Made by a program: the position numbers and the translations under genes. From Seriola aureovittata (lineage: Eukaryota > Chordata > Actinopteri > Carangiformes > Carangidae), in NCBI RefSeq assembly GCF_021018895.1, contig NC_079382.1, forward strand, positions 18,561,501-18,625,500: 64,000 bases of DNA, read 5' to 3'. The notes beneath the pieces are model-generated. The model searched no databases and was not told where the DNA came from. It saw only the letters and a program-made list of their open reading frames with translations. Below, one piece after another: positions 56,360 through 64,000 of the stretch (the stretch's first letter is position 1; each line of letters begins with the position of its first letter).

Positions 56360-56876
56360 CTGTGAGAAACACAAATCGAATGTCAGAGAAGAGGAGAAGA
56401 GGAGCAGCATTCAAGAAACCGTACCCCTGTCATGCAAACACAAGGAGTTAGAATCATTGACATGCAAAATATTAAGATCTGTCACCACAATAAAATCCAT
56501 TTTTTTCTACATCTCACAGAGTAGAAGATCAAAGAGAATAGTCAGGCAATTAGGGCTTAATGTCTTATGATCATTCAAATTAAGTAGCCATGCTCTGAAA
56601 ACCAAGCATTTGCCTTCACACTGCTGCTATTTCAGTTTATTGTTTCGTGTTTTGGTCACAGAGAGACTAATTTCATTAGCTAGGCACCAATTTAGGACCA
56701 TGGTGTTAAAAAAGAGGAAGGAAACATGCAGCCAGTTGGTATGGTATGGAAGAAGCAAAAAATGTCAACAAGCAGCAAAACGCAGCCCCTTTGTGATCCA
56801 TATCCTGCTCCAAGCCACACCATTTCACCTTTGCCACTGTGAGAAGGAGAGAGGGGAAGAAGGGGGGAGAAGGAAG

Positions 56877-57056
56877 TCACTTCCACCTGGACCACTGCTT
56901 GTCTCTGTCTGTTAAAGGCACATAAATCACCCCCATCAAGGGCTTCATTTTGGTGCTGCCGTCCTCCATCTTGTCGTACTGCTCCAACATCTGGTTTCCT
57001 CCCGCCGGGCCGACGGGGAGAATCAGCCGGCCGCCGGGCTTCAACTGGTCCAGGAG
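56877..57056 (-). CDS. pcmt1: pcmt1 exon 7 (RWK form) with internal donor
   Basis: Reads [20 protein letters not shown], then [20 protein letters not shown] and [19 protein letters not shown] with TGA at 56877-56879. An internal donor, AG|gtggaa, at 56886 allows removal of 'WK-stop' and splicing to the RDEL exon. A long pyrimidine tract ending in CACAG follows the stop on the minus strand. Confidence 0.92.
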   Translation of the reverse strand, partial: LLDQLKPGGRLILPVGPAGGNQMLEQYDKMEDGSTKMKPLMGVIYVPLTDRDKQWSRWK

Positions 57057-60000
57057 CTGGGAGAGAAACGAGGTGAATGTAGCAGGTCAAGAGCACGGAG
57101 ACACAAACGAGGAGGATGGCTGAGGAGAACATTCCCGCGTTGCTATTTCAAGCTAGTTTAACTGCCGTGTTGTGCAAAGTCAGTAATTTAAATTCCTCGT
57201 TTTGAAGTGAATTGGAACAATGTGACCTTGGTCATCAGTATTCAGAGAGACTCACAGCTTGGGGGACAGTGGGTGCTGCCGCGCCAACATGGATGGCATC
57301 ATAAGGCGCCTCCTCCTCGTGACCCATTCGCCCGTCTCCCACTGAAACACACGGGATATCACTTACAGCCTGCCACAAACAACACATGGATGGATGTCCT
57401 CGTCAAGCTGTCGGTTAAACATTTAAACATGGCTGTGCTCATTACTGACAAGTCTTTTAATTCTGTTTTCAATTATTTAGATGTAAAAAATACCTCAAAT
57501 AAGGACAAATACTATACATAGGTGGCTAATGACAGAATTACATCTCAGCACTTTGACACTGTATCAGTTATGTGTAATATTTCTAGGTTTGTATCTAGTT
57601 TCCTATCACAGATTAAGCACTGAAACACAATGTCTTAAAATTTCTTACATCTGCCAAAAAACCACAGCAGCTCTCCTTTTCCTGTTACTTTTTGACATCG
57701 AATAGGTTGTGTATTGTACAAAGGTGGATGCAATAAGCTGAAGCTGATGCGGACCATCTTTTATGTAGTGTTACTCTGTGGTGTTGTCTTTTATTGTACT
57801 GTTATGAGTAATTTAGGTGTATTTATTTTTATATATGTATATGTGTATATGTAGCAGTATCCAGCAACTATTAATATACTTACTATAAGGGTAAAAACTG
57901 GAATTAATTTTCTTAAATAAAAGTTCAGTTACGAAACAAAAAATAGATACATTAACACACCCACACTAGTTTCAGCAGTTCAGCAATTCAGCAGTAGTTT
58001 CAGCCCTACCACCCCACTGCAGAGCGGGTGAAAGTCGGGACTTGCTGCTCAATTATTTAGAACTGCACTATCCTGTCTACTGAGCAACTGTGTTTTTAGT
58101 TCCCCACTGAGAGGACAGAAAGGTCTAACAAGCATCACACTGTCCCTGGCTTTAAAACCAACAGTCAGCTGCAATTTGTGCCACACAAGCAAACTCTAAA
58201 ATTGTGTCACAATAGAACAAAAGAATGCACAAAAAGCCTGTAATCTGTCAATCAGTGACATCTTACCTATTAGCTTGACTCGGCCCGATGTTATCAAACT
58301 GGGGTCATCTTTCTTCACATTGTTTATAGAATCATCTACCAGCTCTTTGATGTGATCAATTCCTATAACTTTTCCTTTAGGACCTACCTGCAAAGTGTGG
58401 GAGGGTAGGGATGGTATTCAGTTCATGCACAAAGAATTTCACAACATTAGACATATTTTATGTTGACTGGTTGGCAAGCTAATTAAAAGCGAGCAGTGTT
58501 ATTATATCAGAAAGCCACCAAAGAGAAGTTGTATGCGTTTACCCGTCATGTGTGTGGCTCACCATTCGTGCAAAGCAGACGGACAGGATTCCACTGCCGG
58601 AGCCAACATCCAGAGCTTTGGCCCCCTCATACAGCTGATCATGTAGAAGCTCCAGTGCGTAGGCGTGCTGGGTGGAGGGATGGATTGGGGGGGGGTCAAC
58701 AAGGAAACTGCATTATAACCCATCTCTCAGCATCCATATTGCATCAAACACTGACTATGACAAGGTACAGCCCACTCAGGTCATACAAGGGCTAAAGTAG
58801 CTGACAAACAAGCTCCCACTTCTGACAGCCAAATATCAGAGGGATCTGATAAAGCTAACATGGCAGCAATCCATACAAATCCATAAATTAGCTTAGATTT
58901 GGTTAACTGCAACTAAAAATAAGTGATAAGATTATATTTGGGATAAAAAGTGGATGATAATGTGGAACATTTCTCTGGCTGCTTCTCTTTAATATCTACT
59001 GAATGACTGAATGGGAGCAAGCTTTACAAAAAAAAATGTGATTCACAGGGTGCAGAAGTGTCTGAGAGTCTTTAAAGTCATACCATGTGTGGGGCGCTGA
59101 TGGTTGCTTGATAGCCTTGTGGTTAAAAGAAACGTATAGATTTGGTTAGTTCATGCCTCAGACGTCAGACTGTATTTGGATTTTAGACTGATTTCATGAG
59201 CGGACGTACCTATTGACTGCGGCGAGTCCATGTAAGGATTACACCTAGAGAAATGGGCTCGGTCTGTGGCCAGCATGACTTCATAGACCTTGTCGGATTT
59301 AATAATGCCATTTTCTGTAGATACAAAAGAGTGTGCGTCACTATGTATTATGGAAACACGCACAAGTACCAACACCAGGAAGACATACAGTATATTACAT
59401 ACATCTTGCACTGAAACAGACAAAATACATAAAAGAATATACAAAACATAAATTAAGATACAGGTAACAACAAAGCATATTAGGTTATATTATACAACAT
59501 ATACTGTGAGTTTTTGTCTACCATTAGAGCTACCTATCCTTTAGGCAATTTTCCAAATCAATGAGCAGGAAAACTTTATTATCTTTTTTATTATTTCTCC
59601 ATCACTGTGATAATATACCTTGAACTGTAACATTCCTGTCGGGTTATTTTACTCATTTCTAAACAGATTTTCAAGACAATGACCCACACACAACACAATT
59701 ACATACACCATGACAGAGGGGTTTATCCACACTACTATGGTACATATAGAGACAAATTAACAGTAAGAATATATAATGATCACTGTATGAAGAGAGTAAT
59801 TAGCAGAAAATACTGAGACAAAAAGTGAAAAATATGAAAATATATGCAGGATGAAATAAAGACTGCAGCTTACAAACAGATGTGCCACACATCTGTGTAC
59901 TGACATGAACTGTACTATGTACATCAATACAGTAATATGAATTTACATATATTGTGACAGAGGATTTTTCCCTTATCACCCACTCCTATGGTAATGATAA

Positions 60001-62381
60001 TTATTAATTAGACAACAATGGATAGTACAAATCTATACTAATTAAACTGTGTACTGTATGCAGAGACTTAAGGATGGAAAACACTGAGATAAAGAGGAAG
60101 GAAAAGTATAAAATTCTATGCAGGATGAAAATTAAATTGCAAATCACAACATGCCCAATATGAAAAATTTAATATCAGAAGACATTTCGGATTAAATGTA
60201 GCAGCATACAAAAAGATGTGTGTTACTGGCATGAACCAGTCCATAGAAAGCCACACGTGTAAACTACAGAAAAGTGCACAAGCTTATAGACAAGTCATGA
60301 AAGAAATTTAAAAAAGCTCCACAAAGAAGTATTAGTGTCTTCAAAATAATCCTTCCTAACAGGTTCCTGTAGCAGCTGGTGCCAAAGGAAGGAAAAGCCA
60401 ACAACAGCCGGCACTGCTCTCATTACCAACTCCCCTCACCCTCAGAGCTATGCACCACTTTAGGATACATTACAAATAAACCATACAAGCTGCCAGATGG
60501 ACACCTACTAGTGATTTCTGAAATTAACATAATCAGTGCTGGCAGATTTCAAACCGTTTTCTTCTATCCAAAAAAATATATTCTCAGAATTCAAAACTGT
60601 CTTTGCAAAGGCCAGGGAAAAGAAAACCAAATATAATCTGTTTTCTATAGACTATAAATCTACTTAGTGTACAATTTTAATACATAACTGGGGGCTGGAC
60701 TTGAGACATTCAAGGTTTTTTTAAGCAAATGTAACTGGGTGAACTATTACTGCCTGAACAGACCTGTTCTGAACACCGGTCAGGAGGACAGAGACAATGA
60801 CAAAGTCGTGAATTAGCATGCATCCTGTGTGTGACCTGCTTAAATCCAGTTTATGCAAACTCAGGGTTAAATTCAAGATATTCGTGTGTCTAAATGGGTC
60901 AATGCCCGGTAAAGCGTTCAATCAAGAGGAGCATAAAATCTAAATATTAACATTAAACAAAACAATTTTATTTGCCCCTATACCATGCACAAGTAAGGGA
61001 AGCTTTAACTTGAAAACATGTTCTTGTACCAATGCCAGTAAGTGATTTGCATCATTGACATAATGCTTCTGAATTTGACTAAAAAGCTGACAGTGAGAAT
61101 AAAATATTTCCAGAATTTTCTCATCCTGTAGTACTGACTTGCTTTGCATACTGAGGAACTGGTTTCACCTTCCTTGTGTAGATAATCTTTTTTTAAGATA
61201 AATGGTAAATAATCAAATCTTCTACCATGGAAGATAAACATAGATGACTATGCAAGTTAAGCTTTTGCTTTTGTTTTAGAGCAAATAGAGCAAGACTGGA
61301 CTCTGTTCCCGAATACAAAATGATTGCAACTGAACTGTCAACTGCTGTGCTGGACCGAACAGAATATAAATAGCCTTGCTAGATACTTTATATTGAAATT
61401 GGACTTACATATTCAAGTCCACAGACATCATCACATTGAATATCATTTTCCATTATGCAAGTGAGATACTTTACATGTCTGATCAGGGCGTTAGAGTTTT
61501 GTCTCCTTTACCACACAGTGAATTACCATCTGATTACAGAATAAACCACGAGCATTGACGGCATCGATCACAGTGGACTGGATCATAATGGACTAGATAA
61601 CAGCCGTCTAGCAGGGTGCAACTATGAGTCACTGCCTTTTTTTGTGCATTCACTATCGCCTGAATAAACAACTAGTGCCCACTGTGACACAGCAAATTGC
61701 TATTTACTATGATCCACTAAAAAAGGCACTGCAGACCATAACCTCACACGTCCATCTGTCAGTGTCATTCATGTAACAGTGAGGTGAATGGTGCAGAGAG
61801 AGACATCAATGAATGTGGGCAGGGCACCTAGCCGCGCAGCTAACGCTAGCTGTAACGTCCCAAATGACGCACATAGAGCTAGCAGGCTAAGCTAACTCTA
61901 ATAAAGAACTGAACCTGCAAAAATATTTTGCGACCACATACAAGATAAAAGGTATTGTGTGTCGTTATTGGTAATTTATTTTTGCAGCAACGGAGGCATG
62001 CGTCTGTTCCACGGCGTAAACGTGGTTTGGCAAAGGGGTGGAGAGAGGTAACGCTAGGTCAACAACAACATACCACATAGCTTAGCAACCAGCTAGCTAG
62101 CTACCGCGCTTGACTCAGCCCCCGAAACTAAACCGTTTTCGTGCAAGCTTTCCCCCTTGAAGACGCCGGTGCTGCCGCTTAGCAAAACATGTGGACTCAC
62201 TGCGGAGGTTGTTGACGAGCTCTGCGTGGCTTGCTCCTCCAGATTTCCAGGCCATTATTAAGCAGACTTTGCGGAGTAAGTAGACAGCAGCTGTCAGTGC
62301 CGCGCCTGCGCCGACTGTTTTGCCAACGAAGCTGACAACCTCGAGAGCAGACGGCGGAGCGGCGGGCACGTCACCGGACAT
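56877..62381 (-). CDS. pcmt1: pcmt1, protein-L-isoaspartate (D-aspartate) O-methyltransferase; 7 coding exons
   Basis: Transfers methyl from S-adenosylmethionine to isoaspartyl (and D-aspartyl) carboxyls, starting repair of aged proteins in the cytosol. Exons (minus, in order): 62201-62381, 59210-59314, 59084-59115, 58563-58667, 58267-58387, 57256-57341, 56877-57056. Phases agree; 269 residues from the first ATG, or 227 from the internal ATG at 62255 (MAWKSGG), the usual cytosolic length. Core: [35 protein letters not shown]-binding motif [10 protein letters not shown] (124-132), [49 protein letters not shown], ending KQWSRWK. Shares its promoter region with nup43 and lies tail-to-tail with lrp11. 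pcmtd-type homologues are much longer and lack this exact core. Symbol pcmt1 vs pcmt is a naming choice. Confidence 0.95.
57256..58667 (-). CDS. pcmt1: pcmt1 exons 4-6 (58563-58667, 58267-58387, 57256-57341), SAM-binding fold
   Basis: Exon 4 reads [20 protein letters not shown] then [15 protein letters not shown]. Exon 5 reads [20 protein letters not shown] then [20 protein letters not shown]. Exon 6 reads [20 protein letters not shown] then AAAPTVPQA. These are the Rossmann-like methyltransferase motifs I to III of the PCMT family. Confidence 0.93.
59084..59314 (-). CDS. pcmt1: pcmt1 exons 2 and 3 (59210-59314; 59084-59115 is a 32-nt microexon)
   Basis: Exon 2 reads [20 protein letters not shown] then [14 protein letters not shown], ending G|gtacgt. 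Exon 3 is 32 nt, between 'aaccacaag' and gtatga, coding [11 protein letters not shown], the substrate-side loop. Phases fit exactly. Human has the same residues with F for Y. Confidence 0.9.
59315..62200 (-). other. pcmt1: pcmt1 intron 1
   Basis: 2.9 kb, AT-rich, no exon seen. Two imperfect tandem units of about 250-300 bp lie at 59690-59940 and 59945-60240. The part nearest exon 1 is GC-rich with GCTAGC-type motifs and may belong to the promoter. Confidence 0.5.
59690..60240. repeat. Imperfect tandem duplication, about 250-300-bp units
   Basis: Units 59690-59940 and 59945-60240 share in order GACAGAGG, CTATGGTA, AGACAA, TATGCAGGATGAAA, an ACAAA-AGATGTG motif and a CATGAAC motif. Divergence is substantial. 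Confidence 0.5.
62201..62381 (-). CDS. pcmt1: pcmt1 first coding exon with two possible starts
   Basis: First ATG at 62381 has a weak context (TTTGGATGT: T at -3, T at +4) and opens [20 protein letters not shown], then a hydrophobic stretch to residue 42. The second ATG at 62255 (residue 43) has A at -3 and G at +4 and opens [18 protein letters not shown], the standard PCMT N-terminus. As I recall, some human PCMT1 models carry a similar extension. Donor gtgagt leaves one base. Confidence 0.85.
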
Positions 62382-63118
62382 CCAAACTATTTCACTGCAG
62401 GGCGGCCTTTATAACACACACCTTGACGCACAGCAGGGGCATTTTACAGTATAATAAATCAGTTTAAATAAATGCCTTAACTAAGGTTACTTGTGCAGGA
62501 AAAAGCCACATTCCGCACTCAGTCAATGAAATTTGCCGCAGTAACATAGACGGTGGCCGCTAGGTGGCGCGAGACACCTGTTTTGCGTGGTAACTCAAAA
62601 TTCAAATGCAGCTCAGCACAGCATTTAATAACATCCAAAATACACCAACGCTACCAGAACAATCCATGCATATCTCAGGATCATCGTAACATCACAAATG
62701 AAATTTGAAACACATTTCACACTTTCAGCACAACAGAAGTCAGTGTAGACTGAAATAATTGATCAGTTTTCATTGCTTTAATAGAAGTTTACACATTCAC
62801 ATCTAGTTTATCCTTGTTCAATTTTGCTGCCCTTGTGTTTGCTGTAAGTCCATATGTGTATTTACCAATACTATAGTATGAGTCCTGGCCCACAGTTCGT
62901 ACCAGCTAGTAGGGGTAATGCACCATTTCACTATTTACCAAACGCTAGAATAACCCAGAAGAAGTACGGTTGCCTGTTATGGTTGTTTGACCCCACTGCG
63001 CCGCCGTAGTTACGTGCCTAGTAGCAGGCGCGTACAGTTCGGTTGCGCTCACGAATGCTAAGCTAATACCGGTTAACGTTTTTTTAAATCTAAAGTGTGA
63101 TAGACTGTTTCTGTTTCA
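62382..63118. promoter_or_regulatory. pcmt1/nup43 bidirectional promoter region
   Basis: 737 bp separate the pcmt1 ATG (minus) from the nup43 ATG (plus). No TATA box is evident at either side, as usual for housekeeping divergent pairs. The same head-to-head arrangement exists for human PCMT1 and NUP43. Transcription starts cannot be placed from sequence alone. Confidence 0.65.
62557..62570 (+). promoter_or_regulatory. CTCF-like motif
   Basis: CCGCTAGGTGGCGC is a near-consensus match to the CTCF core CCNSYAGRKGGCRS. It lies 176 bp upstream of the long pcmt1 start, between the two divergent genes. Occupancy is inference. Confidence 0.5.
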
Positions 63119-63238
63119 ATGGAGAGTATAAATGCTAAATACGTGTCCCAGAAAATCAGCAAAACGAGATGGAAACCAGTGTCGTATTCGTCTCTGCAAC
63201 AACCAGAAGTCTTTGCGACTGGCTCGTGGGACAACGAG
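63119..63238 (+). CDS. nup43: nup43 first coding exon (nucleoporin Nup43, WD40), 3' partial
   Basis: Forty codons: MESINAKYVSQKISKTRWKP then VSYSSLQQPEVFATGSWDNE, closely matching human NUP43 (MEEIYAKFVSQKISKTRWRP onward). Nup43 is a WD40 beta-propeller subunit of the Y-complex (Nup107-160) of the nuclear pore. The GSWDNE motif starts the first blade. Donor gttggc is weak, but the frame meets a stop about 20 codons later, so splicing here is needed. Remaining exons are beyond the window. Confidence 0.92.
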
Positions 63239-64000
63239 GTTGGCAAGTTGACACTTAATATTTATGATGAATCAACTTCACGGCAGACTTAATAAAAATA
63301 TCAATACTTTTTATTTCATTTCGCGAAATAGCGGTCATTCTGTAATTGTAAGATCACGACTTAAGACACGTTATGAATCGTAAGGTTCCCTTTCAGCATG
63401 CATCCAGTGCATGAACTAATATTGTATTAGCTATTTTGCAATGATCTCAGGAGTATTAAACTAAACCTGTTAATTACTAGTGTAAGGCATAAAGGTATGC
63501 ATAGCTATGGCTGGTAAATTCCTTCAGAGAGAGTAGACAATTGGCAGACAGTGGTGGAACAAGTAAGTAACTTAAGTATGATGATACTCTCTTAATTGCA
63601 CATCACATTATGTCTGAAGCGAAAACTAAATCTGGAAAAATTGGTGCTGTTTTGTGGAATTTAAACTTTCATATTGTTCATCATTCATCACCTGTGTTTA
63701 CTTTTAAGAAACACCTGAAACAAGCATTGGTAGCTTCCCAAAATACAGTGTTGACTGTGGAACATTTGGAATTAGGAATAATATTTATATATGTGTGTTC
63801 TCTCTTTTTGTCCTTTTTAAAAAGTTATTTTAGAGTAGCCTGTCAGTCCTTTATCGTTTTTATTTGGTGTAGTAATTCTGGTGTACCTCTCCTGTGCAAG
63901 CTCTTGTTTACTTTGGGTTGATGTATATCTTGGTATATGTAGGTAAAAGTGTCAATATAAACGTGAGTGTCTTTGTGAATATATACTGATTTATAGTTTT
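63239..64000 (+). other. nup43: nup43 intron 1 (partial)
   Basis: AT-rich sequence. A 103-codon open frame at 63610-63921 has no recognisable domain and no family match I know, and is treated as chance. Confidence 0.6.

Noticed and set aside
56692..56840. Alternative pcmt1 splice from 56886 to the CACAG acceptor near 56840
   Set aside because: The implied intron would be only about 47 nt, and the extended tail resembles no known PCMT terminus. The pyrimidine tract is probably incidental UTR.
63610..63921. 103-codon frame in nup43 intron 1
   Set aside because: No recognised family, no splice logic with nup43, AT-rich codon use; probably chance.

Overview
The window is nuclear DNA of a teleost fish, probably a percomorph. 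Genes are split by GT-AG introns, non-coding DNA dominates, microsatellites are frequent, and several dispersed repeats look typical of ray-finned fish. No bacterial, organellar or viral gene was recognised.

Layout. (1) Bases 1-47,525, plus strand: nearly all of map3k5 (ASK1), a stress-activated MAP kinase kinase kinase. Twenty-nine coding exons (1101 to 46371) join in one continuous frame of 1,226 residues; only the first coding exon lies upstream of the window. The introns hold CA/TG microsatellites, at least four copies of one MITE-like family, two other TIR-bounded elements and three strong inverted repeats. (2) Bases 48,261-55,080, plus strand: lrp11, a type I membrane protein of 554 residues in nine coding exons (signal peptide, MANSC, PKD, LDLa, Kunitz, transmembrane, short tail). 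(3) Bases 55,375-62,381, minus strand: pcmt1, protein-L-isoaspartate O-methyltransferase, seven coding exons plus an alternative last exon that swaps an RWK C-terminus for RDEL. It lies tail-to-tail with lrp11. (4) Bases 63,119-63,238, plus strand: first coding exon of nup43, head-to-head with pcmt1 across a 737-bp shared promoter carrying a CTCF-like motif.

The order lrp11-pcmt1-nup43 and its orientations match the human LRP11-PCMT1-NUP43 block (6q25.1). MAP3K5 is on the same human arm (6q23.3) but not adjacent.

The most interesting signals concern splicing. One map3k5 intron carries (CA)10 29 nt into its 5' end and (TG)55 ending 7 nt before the exon, with no ordinary polypyrimidine tract; a UG:CA RNA duplex could bring the two splice sites together. 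Other points are a GC-AG intron that sets the frame of the lrp11 Kunitz exon, the Kunitz domain itself, microexons of 18, 24 and 32 nt, a frame-preserving 111-nt intron, and a pcmt1 with two starts (weak context with hydrophobic leader, strong context without) and two C-termini. No wholly new gene system was found. All exon boundaries come from reading splice sites, phases and remembered family sequences; no transcript or database search was available.
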